Position numbers and translations under genes: made by a program. A stretch of DNA of 64,000 nucleotides from assembly GCF_002806995.1 (NCBI RefSeq), contig NZ_NIHE01000002.1, forward strand, positions 372,001 through 436,000, written 5' to 3'. Of the stretch, positions 9,238-16,914 are shown in pieces. Position 1 is the first letter of the stretch. The number at the start of each line of letters is the position of its first letter. Under the pieces are notes generated by a model. The model worked only from the letters and a program-made list of their open reading frames with translations, did not search any database and was not told the DNA's origin. The stretch comes from Confluentibacter lentus. GTDB lineage: Bacteria > Bacteroidota > Bacteroidia > Flavobacteriales > Flavobacteriaceae.

Positions 9238-10488
9238 ATGCCGCTTAAACACATCTTTTTATATTGTTTTATATTTATATATACTAGTGCCTTTTGCCAA
9301 GTTAATGAAGTAAATCCACCAGATTTTATAAAAACCATTTACTTTAAAGGAAATACCGCCGAAAGCCAATTGCCTGTGTTACGACTTGGCGACTATCTGG
9401 TCTTGGAGTTTGATGCGTTAAATGGTAATGAAAGTGATTACTACTATAAAATCCAACATTATAATTACGATTGGACACCTTCTGTTTTGGTAAAAACAGA
9501 ATATATGGATGGTTTTGACAACCAACGCATTAGAAATTACGAAAACTCATTCAACACCTATCAAATTTATTCCCACTATAAACTTACCATTCCCAATGAA
9601 CAAACCAAAAGGTTGAAGATTTCAGGGAATTACATGATGCAAATATTTAATAATAATGATGAATTGGTTTTTTCTAGAAAATTCATGATTTATGAAGATA
9701 CTGCCAATGTGGGTATTAGCCTCAAACGTTCCAGAAGTATTGAGTTTATAGAAGCCAAGCAACGCGTTGATATCGTGATAACTTCAAATAATTTACAGCT
9801 TAACAATCCAAAGGAAAATGTGAATGTGGTTATTGTTCAAAATAATAATTTAAATACTGCTATTTCAAACTTAAAACCGCAATATACCATTGGCAATCAG
9901 TTAATTTATAAATACGACCATGAAACCAGCTTTTGGGGCGGCAACGAATATTTGTATTTTGAAAATAAAGATGTAAGAGCTGCCAGTACCGGTGTTCAAT
10001 ATGTTGATTTAAAGGAACTGTACCACAATTATTTATTCACCAATTTTTCTAGGGCGAAAAGGCCATACACCTATAATCCAGATATTAATGGTAATTATGT
10101 AATTAATAATATTGATGCTGAAAACCCAGGTATTGAAGCCGATTATGTTTGGATACATTTTTCTTTACAACCTGACCCGTCGTTTAAAAACAAGGATATT
10201 TATGTATATGGCAATTATAATAATTATGCCCTAGAGGAGAGCAATAAAATGGTTTACGACGAACAAGATAACGTCTATAAAAAAGAGATCTTGCTAAAAC
10301 AAGGCTTCTATAATTATAAATATGTGGTTGTGAATACAGATAATACTTTAGATGAAGGTGCCGTTAGCGGCAATTTTTATCAAACCGAAAACAATTATAA
10401 AGTGCTTGTTTATTACAGGGATTTAGGCGCTCGATACGATAAAATTATTGGCTTGGGCGAAGGCAGTTCCATAAATATCTCCAATTAA
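9238..10488 (+). CDS. Type IX secretion system plug protein (former DUF5103)
   Basis: Secreted, beta-rich protein of 416 residues. I chose the ATG at 9238 because it begins a good signal peptide ('MPLKHIFLYCFIFIYTSAFC'); the frame opens upstream at 9208 only with TTG, in promoter-like sequence. The N-terminal half ('TIYFKGNTAESQLPVLRLGD', 'YYYKIQHYNYDWTPS') matches the family I know as the T9SS plug protein, which caps the SprA translocon from the periplasmic side. The C-terminal region ('DIYVYGNYNNYALEE') resembles a carbohydrate-binding-like beta sandwich. It stands alone, upstream of apaG. Confidence 0.8.
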   Translation: MPLKHIFLYCFIFIYTSAFCQVNEVNPPDFIKTIYFKGNTAESQLPVLRLGDYLVLEFDALNGNESDYYYKIQHYNYDWTPSVLVKTEYMDGFDNQRIRNYENSFNTYQIYSHYKLTIPNEQTKRLKISGNYMMQIFNNNDELVFSRKFMIYEDTANVGISLKRSRSIEFIEAKQRVDIVITSNNLQLNNPKENVNVVIVQNNNLNTAISNLKPQYTIGNQLIYKYDHETSFWGGNEYLYFENKDVRAASTGVQYVDLKELYHNYLFTNFSRAKRPYTYNPDINGNYVINNIDAENPGIEADYVWIHFSLQPDPSFKNKDIYVYGNYNNYALEESNKMVYDEQDNVYKKEILLKQGFYNYKYVVVNTDNTLDEGAVSGNFYQTENNYKVLVYYRDLGARYDKIIGLGEGSSINISN

Positions 10489-10595
10489 AGTTAATTAATC
10501 GTTATAATTTATTTTAAAGACGTTTAAAAATTGGGCTAACATATTAATATTTATTAATTTAGCAACATTAAATACACGGCATATTACTAACAAAT

Positions 10596-10982
10596 ATGGT
10601 TCAACAAGTAACAAAAGGCATAAAAATTTCGGTGGAAACTACCTTCGAAGGCTCGTTTTATAAAAACTATAAAATACAGTACGCTTTTGGTTATACCGTA
10701 ACTATTGAAAACCAAAGTAAAGATTCCGTTCAGCTTAATGCCCGTCATTGGGAAATTTTAGATGCCCTAAACAATGTAGAAATTGTTTCTGGTGAAGGCG
10801 TTATTGGTAAAAAACCAGTTTTAAAACCTGGCGAATCGCACACCTACACGTCTGGTTGTTTGCTAACCTCTCCTTTTGGTGCCATGTCTGGACATTACAG
10901 TATGATTAACTTTACAACTGCTAAAAATTTTAAAGTTAATATCCCTACATTTAAGTTAAGCGCTCCTTTTGCTATAAACTAA
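10596..10982 (+). CDS. apaG: ApaG family protein
   Basis: A 128-residue all-beta protein of the ApaG family (fibronectin III-like fold). The hallmark segments are 'YTVTIENQSKDSVQLNARHW' near residues 33-52, and 'GEGVIGKKPVLKPGESHTY' followed by 'SPFGAMSGHY'. ApaG is linked to Co2+/Mg2+ resistance and Ap4A metabolism in enterobacteria; its biochemical role is unclear. Normal length, single gene. Confidence 0.95.
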   Translation: MVQQVTKGIKISVETTFEGSFYKNYKIQYAFGYTVTIENQSKDSVQLNARHWEILDALNNVEIVSGEGVIGKKPVLKPGESHTYTSGCLLTSPFGAMSGHYSMINFTTAKNFKVNIPTFKLSAPFAIN

Positions 10983-11140
10983 CGTCATTGCGAGGAGTGA
11001 GCGACGAAGCAAACTGCTGAATTTTATTGAGAATTTTGGCGTTACCCTATCGGGTCGGGCTTTTTGCTATATCTTTTCATTGTGATTCCCGCTTTCGCAG
11101 GAATCACAATGAAAAGGATGCCGCTGCAATCCCTAACGCG
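10983..11140. repeat. Interspersed palindromic repeat element
   Basis: Non-coding element after apaG. It starts with a 'GTCATTGCGAGGAGTGAGCG'-type sequence (10984 onward) of a kind I know as a dispersed repeat in many genomes. A perfect 16-bp inverted repeat follows (arms 11074-11089 and 11100-11115, 10-nt loop). This hairpin is enclosed by a shorter outer pair, GCGTTA at 11039-11044 and TAACGC at 11134-11139. The open frame across it (11027-11218) has no recognisable protein content. Confidence 0.65.
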
Positions 11141-11244
11141 AATACAGAGCAAACCAATTATCTTAGTTATAAAATGAGGAATAGAATTTCCCATTATACA
11201 GAATTATTTGTGAGATAATGATTATATTTATCAACATATAACTA

Positions 11245-11839
11245 GTTATGCAACATTAAAAACTACCATTGAAATCAAAAACTAATTGTATAATTGGACT
11301 TTCCCTCTTTGTAATAAGCTATTGGATATTTACAAAAGGAAATGAGTTTGCTCACAATCAAAAACCAATTGATTTTGCTCATTGGTTAAACTTGATTGGA
11401 GCAGTATTACTTTTAAATTTTAATAAAATATTTCCAAAAAACAGAATCGGAAAAATCGCTACAACATTAACAATTTTAGGAGTAATAGCATTTATTGGAC
11501 TAAATACAATTGACTTCATTTCGTGGAGTTTCGGAAATAACAACGAAGGTCGAAATGAGTTCTACAATAGATTGGCAAACACACCTGCAATTGCTTTTCC
11601 TTTTGTTTATGTCGGCCCTTCTTTACTATTTCTAGGACTTTCGATTCACGCAATGAATTATTTAAAATCTAATTTAATTGGTTTTTTACTAACAATATTT
11701 GGAGCAGTTTTTATGGGATTAGGCTATTTTCTTTTTAGCAATTTAGTTTATACCGCATTGGGAGTTACGATTTTTGCTTTAGGCTTAATACTAATATTGA
11801 ATAAATTAAATGGAAGAGAAAATAATAACGTTGCATAAC
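11245..11839. repeat. 10-bp inverted repeat bracketing a membrane-protein gene
   Basis: GTTATGCAAC at 11245-11254 and its exact reverse complement at 11830-11839 flank the gene at 11269. The right copy overlaps the stop codon. Confidence 0.6.
11269..11838 (+). CDS. Hypothetical multi-pass membrane protein
   Basis: A 189-residue protein I do not recognise. It has about five or six hydrophobic segments (around residues 6-24, 38-52, 62-82, 105-125, 130-150 and 155-178). The available start is TTG at 11269, so the true start is uncertain. The gene is enclosed by a 10-bp inverted repeat whose right copy overlaps its stop codon, and is followed by a long imperfect hairpin. That suggests an accessory, cassette-like unit. 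No function can be assigned. Confidence 0.6.
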   Translation: MKSKTNCIIGLSLFVISYWIFTKGNEFAHNQKPIDFAHWLNLIGAVLLLNFNKIFPKNRIGKIATTLTILGVIAFIGLNTIDFISWSFGNNNEGRNEFYNRLANTPAIAFPFVYVGPSLLFLGLSIHAMNYLKSNLIGFLLTIFGAVFMGLGYFLFSNLVYTALGVTIFALGLILILNKLNGRENNNVA

Positions 11840-11840
11840 A

Positions 11841-11957
11841 CCGTGTAAAAAACATTGCTTATTTTAGTTAAACAGTTTGGTCGTTGCACTTTTGCCCGCT
11901 CTGATTTTCCTGCGGAAAATCCTCGCTCTCAAACACGCAACGTTCCTTACACAAAAA
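11841..11957. repeat. Imperfect hairpin between two inverted-repeat-bracketed genes
   Basis: The 120-nt spacer between the genes at 11269 and 11990 folds back on itself. GTGTAA near 11843 pairs with TTACAC near 11948, CGTTGC pairs with GCAACG, and a perfect GATTTTCC/GGAAAATC hairpin lies at the centre. No coding content was seen. Confidence 0.5.
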
Positions 11958-11958
11958 C

Positions 11959-12537
11959 GTTACCTGCAAGCTGAAAAAAAACAGAAAATATGAAAACCAG
12001 AAACATTACATTAACAATATTAGCGATTCTCACATCATTCGGAATCGGTTTTTACATCAACACTATTTTTGCACAACAACACAAAATGGATAACCAATCA
12101 CTTATAATTATGAATAAAGAAGAAGAAAACAATATGAAATTAGGCGCATTCTCTATTAGTCTAAATGTTAAGAATCTTGAAACATCAAAGCAGTTTTATG
12201 AAAATTTAGGGTTTAAGGTTTTTGCAGGTAGCATGAAACAGAATTACCTAATATTGAAAAATGAAAACGCACTTATCGGAATATTCCAAGGAATGTTTGA
12301 AGGTAACATTTTGACGTTTAATCCAGGATGGGATGAAAATGCCAATAACATAGAAAAATTTGATGATGTTAGAGAAATTCAGCAACTGCTAAAAAATACA
12401 GGAATTAAATTAATGAGCGAGGCAGATGAAAAAACTTCCGGACCTGCCAGTATTATGCTGACTGACCCAGATGGAAATACGATTTTAATTGACCAACATC
12501 GTTAAAAAGATTCAACCGAAAAAAGCCAGCAGGTAAC
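11959..12537. repeat. 9-bp inverted repeat bracketing a VOC-family gene
   Basis: GTTACCTGC at 11959-11967 and its reverse complement at 12529-12537 flank the gene at 11990. This is the same architecture as the preceding gene but with a different core sequence. Confidence 0.55.
11990..12505 (+). CDS. VOC-superfamily (glyoxalase-like) protein, membrane-anchored or exported
   Basis: A 171-residue protein with a hydrophobic N-terminus (about residues 8-29) and then a single glyoxalase/bleomycin-resistance (VOC) domain. The domain shows 'FSISLNVKNLETSKQFYENL' near its start and 'PASIMLTDPDGNTILIDQH' at its end, both typical of VOC folds. An internal Met ('MKLGAFSISL') would give a cytosolic VOC protein without the anchor. 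The conserved 'LTDPDGN' strand supports the family, but the substrate is unknown. The gene is bracketed by a 9-bp inverted repeat. Confidence 0.8.
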   Translation: MKTRNITLTILAILTSFGIGFYINTIFAQQHKMDNQSLIIMNKEEENNMKLGAFSISLNVKNLETSKQFYENLGFKVFAGSMKQNYLILKNENALIGIFQGMFEGNILTFNPGWDENANNIEKFDDVREIQQLLKNTGIKLMSEADEKTSGPASIMLTDPDGNTILIDQHR

Positions 12538-12565
12538 AAAGAACTGAGCTAAAAAACAAATCTTT

Positions 12566-12760
12566 TTAAGCCATTTTTGAAACAAAGTTTTCATTATATA
12601 CCATTCCCGATTTAGCAATTGCAAAGGCCTGTTTTAACAGTTTATTGCAAACCGCCAACAAAGCCAACTTTTTACTTTTTCCTTGTGACACAATGCTTAT
12701 ATAAAAAATTGCTAGTTTTAGCTGGCACAAAGTTGATTGCTTGTTTGCTGGGTTTCGATT
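12566..12760 (-). pseudogene. IS110-family transposase, C-terminal remnant
   Basis: The minus strand has a 64-codon frame between two stops whose translation contains 'GKSKKLALLAVCNKLLKQ' and then 'AFAIAKSGMVYNENF'. This is the C-terminal end I know from IS110/IS1111-family transposases of Bacteroidota. The remainder of the transposase (more than 250 residues) is absent, and no start codon or element ends were found, so this is a dead fragment. Confidence 0.7.
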
Positions 12761-12791
12761 TTAGATGTCAAAAATCCAATAAAAATTATTA

Positions 12792-13781
12792 TTAGACCCT
12801 CTCAAACCTAAAAACCGCCTCACCCTGCTTCACATGAAAAAATTTGCAGTTTGAATAATGCACAAATTCAAAAGGTTTATGGTAATTAAATGCAGAATCA
12901 TCAACTACATATTCAGCATCCACATCTACGTTTCCATGCGGTGAAATGCGTCTAAATCTGTAATGTGAGTTACTAGACGTTTCATGAAGTTCAAACCAAG
13001 CACCAGCAGCAATACCAGATAACCACTGGGCGTTTTCATGTAAATCAGCAATTGGTTTTGGCTCTAAGGTTCCTATAAAATTGGGCTGATGGTTTTCTAA
13101 TTTATCTAAAAAACAACGCATGTTTTCTCTTTTTTGAGAGCCTGTATATTTAGAAATCACCCCTTTTTCTGAAACTTCAAACGCATGTGCTTCCGTATTT
13201 GCCAACAACACATTGCCAACGGTGCTGGGCGTAAACCAATTGGAGGTCTCCAATTTCTTTTTAATTTTTAAATCCGTTACTGAAGCAATTAATGTATCGG
13301 TTACAAATCGGGCACAATTACAGGCATCCTTTATAAAGGCGGCGTATCTAATAAAATGTTGCTCTTGCATTTGGGTGATGTGGGTTCTCGCTTTTTGGTA
13401 ATCTATGGCGTTACAAACAGAAGCTACTAATTTTCCATCGCCATGCGTTAATTTGGGGTGCGTTCCTAAAAACTCTAAAATCTCGTTCAAGTTTTCAATG
13501 TTCCCATCTTTTATTTTCGCTGTTAACGGAAAATCTAATTCATTATCGGTATCTTTTCCTCTAACTCTTCCGTGAGGTTCAGAGGTGATATATCTGCCAA
13601 AATCATGGTATTCTAAAAGCCCAGTTTCTTTATTTATCAACACCAATGCAGCATGACCCGCCATTAAATAATTCTTTTTTCCAACACCCAAAAATCGTAA
13701 ATAAGGAGAAAACCATTCGTTTGAAACCATGACAATCGTTTCGGGATACGCCAACGTTAAAATGATTCCCGTATTAGTCAT
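12792..13781 (-). CDS. DUF6695-like protein of unknown function
   Basis: A 329-residue soluble protein. It has an N-terminal region with 'MVSNEWFSPYLRFLGVG' and 'AGHAALVLI', and a central Cys-containing segment 'IKDACNCARFVTD'. I associate this sequence type with DUF6695, seen in Bacteroidota next to NRDE proteins, but could not check that. The His and Cys pattern (GHAAL, CNCARF) could fit a papain-like or NlpC-like fold; this is inference. It overlaps the NRDE gene by 8 nt, so the two are co-translated and likely act together. Confidence 0.6.
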   Translation of the reverse strand: MTNTGIILTLAYPETIVMVSNEWFSPYLRFLGVGKKNYLMAGHAALVLINKETGLLEYHDFGRYITSEPHGRVRGKDTDNELDFPLTAKIKDGNIENLNEILEFLGTHPKLTHGDGKLVASVCNAIDYQKARTHITQMQEQHFIRYAAFIKDACNCARFVTDTLIASVTDLKIKKKLETSNWFTPSTVGNVLLANTEAHAFEVSEKGVISKYTGSQKRENMRCFLDKLENHQPNFIGTLEPKPIADLHENAQWLSGIAAGAWFELHETSSNSHYRFRRISPHGNVDVDAEYVVDDSAFNYHKPFEFVHYSNCKFFHVKQGEAVFRFERV

Positions 13782-14499
13782 TGACGGTTTGCGGAAGGTT
13801 AAAAATAGTATCCGTTACCATTTCATTTTGAAGATTTTCGTAATGCATTTTCAGGCTATCGTTGGTCTTTTCCACTTGTGTGATACTAGTCGTTTTAACA
13901 AAGCCTCGGTTCATAATAACACCATAATCCTCATTTCCTGCTCCAGCCGTTTTATGAAATTGTAAAAGCGTGTCGGATTTTAATTTGTTTTCAGATTTAA
14001 AGGTATTGAACCATTGCAACCGCTCGTTCCGCATCGTTTCAGAATATAAAGTTGCAGACGACCAAATTCGCGGTTCTAAGGGCAATTCCTTAACATGTTT
14101 TTGTTCGCCATCCCAAACTAGCTCAAAGAAGCGAAGCGCATCATTCCAGTCAGCTATAACCATCGTAAACGGTTCGATATTAGTAAGTTTATAGGTTTGG
14201 ATAGTGGTTTCTATAGCTTCAGAAACCATAAAATCCTTCGCAACAACGCCTCTGCTTAATCTATAACTGGACTGCCTTTTATGAGACACAAAACCGCCGT
14301 TCAATACACATACCAATCTATTTTTTTCGCTTATCCCAATCCATGTACCTCCAGATAGATCATCTTTTGGATATAACATCTTAACCTCTTCAATAGAATA
14401 GAAATAGGGTGGTAAAGAGGTTCTACTAGGGTCTTCATCTCTATTGGACGTTATCACAAAATTGTTTTTACCTTTCGGAATGATGGTAACTGTACACAT
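13774..14499 (-). CDS. NRDE family protein (TANGO2-like)
   Basis: A 241-residue protein with the defining motif at the N-terminus ('MCTVTIIPKG', then 'ITSNRDEDPSR'). The conserved 'GGTWIGISEKNRLVCVLNGG' follows. The NRDE family, which includes eukaryotic TANGO2, has an Ntn-hydrolase-like fold with Cys2 as a possible nucleophile; its reaction is not established. It is upstream of and overlaps the DUF6695-like gene, and is divergent from pruA. Confidence 0.9.
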   Translation of the reverse strand: MCTVTIIPKGKNNFVITSNRDEDPSRTSLPPYFYSIEEVKMLYPKDDLSGGTWIGISEKNRLVCVLNGGFVSHKRQSSYRLSRGVVAKDFMVSEAIETTIQTYKLTNIEPFTMVIADWNDALRFFELVWDGEQKHVKELPLEPRIWSSATLYSETMRNERLQWFNTFKSENKLKSDTLLQFHKTAGAGNEDYGVIMNRGFVKTTSITQVEKTNDSLKMHYENLQNEMVTDTIFNLPQTVND

Positions 14500-14599
14500 A
14501 ACCTATCTAGTCTTAAAATACCTAGCCAACTTACAAAAAATAAATAAATTTTAACTAGGTTTTAATAAGCTTCACCCCAAAAAATCCTTAGATAATTCG

Positions 14600-14607
14600 T
14601 AAATTTG
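14600..14607 (+). promoter_or_regulatory. -7 box of the pruA promoter
   Basis: TAAATTTG matches the Bacteroidota -7 consensus exactly and is followed by 'TGGCTT', a common downstream context. It lies 43 nt before the pruA ATG. Confidence 0.6.
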
Positions 14608-14649
14608 TGGCTTATTCACTGAAAATTCAATAACAAAAAATCGATTATC

Positions 14650-16275
14650 ATGGGAAAAGGCTTTTTTAATGTACCAATTGCTTATAACGAACCTGTAAAA
14701 ACGTATGCTCCTGGAAGTCCTGAGCGCGATGCGGTTCTTAAAGCATACAAAAATATGTTCAACAGTAAAATTGATGTGCCTTTATACATTAACGGAAAAC
14801 ATGTGAGTACAGGAAATACTAAAACCATGTCACCGCCACACGACCATAAACATATTGTAGGCACCTACCATCTTGCTGAAAAATCGCATGTTGAAGCTGC
14901 TATTTCGACGGCTTTAGAAGCCAGAAAAACATGGTCGCAAATGCCTTGGGAACAACGCGCGGCTATCTTTTTAAAAGCTGCTGAATTAGTCGCTGGTCCT
15001 TATAGAGCCAAAATCAATGCCGCTACCATGATAGCGCAGTCTAAAACCATACATCAAGCTGAGATTGATGCTGCTTGTGAATTTGTTGACTTTTTAAGAT
15101 ACAATGTACAATTCATGGCGGACATCTACGCCGAGCAACCTGAAAGCACCAACGACGTTTGGAACCGATTGGAATATCGCCCGCTTGAAGGTTTTACGTA
15201 TGCTGTAACGCCTTTTAATTTTACGGCTATTGCGGGTAATTTACCATCGTGTATGGCATTAATGGGCAATGTGGTGGTTTGGAAACCAAGTGATAGCCAA
15301 ATATATTCCGCCAAAGTGATTATGGACGTTTTTGAAGAAGCAGGTGTTCCTGCCGGCGTTATTAATGTGGTTTTCGGAGACCCTGTAATGATAACAAATA
15401 CCGTTTTATCCAGTCCAGATTTCTCTGGCTTACACTTTACGGGATCCACGTTTATTTTTAAAGAACTTTGGAAACAAATTGGAAACAACATCCATAATTA
15501 CAAAACATACCCAAGAATTGTTGGCGAAACCGGTGGTAAAGATTTCGTTATAGCCCACAAAAGTGCAAATGTAAAACAAGTTACTACCGCTATTGTACGT
15601 GGTGCTTTCGAATTTCAAGGTCAGAAATGCAGTGCTGCCTCAAGAGCCTATATACCTAAAAGTTTATGGACAGATGTAAAAAAACAGCTGATTGCAGATG
15701 TAAAATCCTTAAAAATGGGTTCTCCTGAGGATATGGGCAATTTTATTACGGCAGTTATCCATGAAGGATCTTTTGATAAGCTTGTGAAATATATTGAACA
15801 AGCTAAAAAAGATGCCGATGCAGAGATTATCATTGGTGGTAATTACGATAAAAGCAAAGGTTATTTTATTGAACCAACCGTTATTGTAACGACCAATCCG
15901 AAATACGAAACCATGCGCACCGAACTTTTCGGACCGGTCATTACCATTTACATTTATGAAGATAAGGCGTTTTCAGAAACCTTAAAACTCGTTGATGAAA
16001 CCAGCGACTATGCGTTAACCGGTGCTGTTTTAGCTACTGACAGATATGCCATTACCGAAGCAACAACAGCCTTACAAAATAGTGCGGGGAATTTTTATAT
16101 CAACGACAAACCTACTGGTGCCGTTGTTGGTCAGCAACCATTTGGTGGTGCTAGAGCATCAGGAACTAACGACAAGGCAGGCAGTGCCCAAAACCTATTG
16201 CGTTGGGTATCGCCACGATTAATTAAAGAAACGTTTATAACACCAACAGATTATAGGTATCCGTTTTTAGGATAA
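14650..16275 (+). CDS. pruA: L-glutamate gamma-semialdehyde dehydrogenase
   Basis: Second enzyme of proline catabolism: oxidises glutamate gamma-semialdehyde (from P5C) to glutamate with NAD+. The 541-residue monofunctional form lacks the PutA proline dehydrogenase domain. 'KVIMDVFEEAGVPAGVINVV' and 'LHFTGSTFIFKELW' belong to the NAD-binding region, 'IVGETGGKDF' carries the general-base Glu, and 'GQKCSAASRAY' carries the nucleophile Cys327. 'QQPFGGARASGTNDKAG' near the C-terminus is typical of P5C dehydrogenases. A proline dehydrogenase gene is not in the window. A decayed second copy lies at 24140-24490. Confidence 0.95.
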   Translation: MGKGFFNVPIAYNEPVKTYAPGSPERDAVLKAYKNMFNSKIDVPLYINGKHVSTGNTKTMSPPHDHKHIVGTYHLAEKSHVEAAISTALEARKTWSQMPWEQRAAIFLKAAELVAGPYRAKINAATMIAQSKTIHQAEIDAACEFVDFLRYNVQFMADIYAEQPESTNDVWNRLEYRPLEGFTYAVTPFNFTAIAGNLPSCMALMGNVVVWKPSDSQIYSAKVIMDVFEEAGVPAGVINVVFGDPVMITNTVLSSPDFSGLHFTGSTFIFKELWKQIGNNIHNYKTYPRIVGETGGKDFVIAHKSANVKQVTTAIVRGAFEFQGQKCSAASRAYIPKSLWTDVKKQLIADVKSLKMGSPEDMGNFITAVIHEGSFDKLVKYIEQAKKDADAEIIIGGNYDKSKGYFIEPTVIVTTNPKYETMRTELFGPVITIYIYEDKAFSETLKLVDETSDYALTGAVLATDRYAITEATTALQNSAGNFYINDKPTGAVVGQQPFGGARASGTNDKAGSAQNLLRWVSPRLIKETFITPTDYRYPFLG

Positions 16276-16304
16276 TACAATAACTTTTTTAATTAAAAAA
16301 ACAC

Positions 16305-16337
16305 AGCATGACTGAGTAGAATTGGTCATGCTTTTTT
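16305..16337 (+). terminator. Intrinsic terminator of pruA
   Basis: An 8-bp perfect stem (AGCATGAC 16305-16312 with GTCATGCT 16325-16332) followed by a run of T. It overlaps the 3' end of the convergent methyltransferase gene and may serve both. Confidence 0.75.
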
Positions 16338-16883
16338 ATTTATTTTTTTGCAGTAATAAATATATTCCGTTATTAAATTCTTATGAGTTGTTATAATGCA
16401 ATGGTCAAATATTTTTTGAAATTTTTTGAAATTAAACTTGGTATATAAAACTTGGCTATAATAACAATCTTCTTCTAAAAGGTCGTAAGCATTTTGAATA
16501 ATATCCATTCCCTTTTCTTTACTAAAAAAAGTAAATGGTATAGACGAAATGACCGCATTTATTGGTGCTTTAACATGTTTTTTTAGATTCTCGGCGCCAT
16601 CGTTGATAATTACCAAACGCTCATCCTGAATGGTTTCCCTAACATACTCGCAAAAATCTTCATTCACTTCAAATGAGTATAAAATGGAAGAATCAGACAT
16701 GGTACTGAGTATTTCTCTAGTAATGTTGCCGTGTCCCGTACCAAATTCAACAATAATTTTATTGGGTTCTTTGGAAATATGCTTGCATATATTTACCTCT
16801 ACATATCTACTTGTTTCCGATATAGCTCCAGTAACCATAAGGTTTTTAGCAAAAGCAAAAGATGTCTTTAGTTTTTGATTCAT
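16326..16883 (-). CDS. SAM-dependent methyltransferase, PmtA/rRNA adenine dimethylase-like
   Basis: A 185-residue class I methyltransferase. The SAM motif 'IIVEFGTGHGNITREIL' lies at about residues 43-59 and the acidic loop 'YSFEVNEDFC' at about 69-78. 'AVISSIPFTFFSKEKG' replaces the NPPY-type motif with an S-x-x-PF form. That variant and the short length fit phosphatidylethanolamine N-methyltransferase-like (PmtA) enzymes better than KsgA. It is the last gene of the minus-strand envelope cluster, 31 nt after the YaiO gene, so a lipid-related role is plausible but unproven. Confidence 0.7.
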   Translation of the reverse strand: MNQKLKTSFAFAKNLMVTGAISETSRYVEVNICKHISKEPNKIIVEFGTGHGNITREILSTMSDSSILYSFEVNEDFCEYVRETIQDERLVIINDGAENLKKHVKAPINAVISSIPFTFFSKEKGMDIIQNAYDLLEEDCYYSQVLYTKFNFKKFQKIFDHCIITTHKNLITEYIYYCKKINKKA

Positions 16884-16914
16884 TTGTGTATGTCTTTACT
16901 TAACAAAGTTAAAG

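Noticed and set aside
11027-11218. 63-codon open frame on the plus strand after apaG
   Set aside because: It runs through a palindromic repeat element; the translation follows the hairpin arms and shows no protein-like features.
11841-11967. Integron attC site between the two bracketed genes
   Set aside because: The foldback is attC-like in size, but the ends do not fit GTTRRRY/RYYYAAC and no integrase is in the window. Kept only as a cassette-like observation.
12721-12742. TGGCAC followed by TTGATTGC, sigma-54-like
   Set aside because: The GG-GC spacing is wrong by three bases and it lies inside the IS110 remnant.
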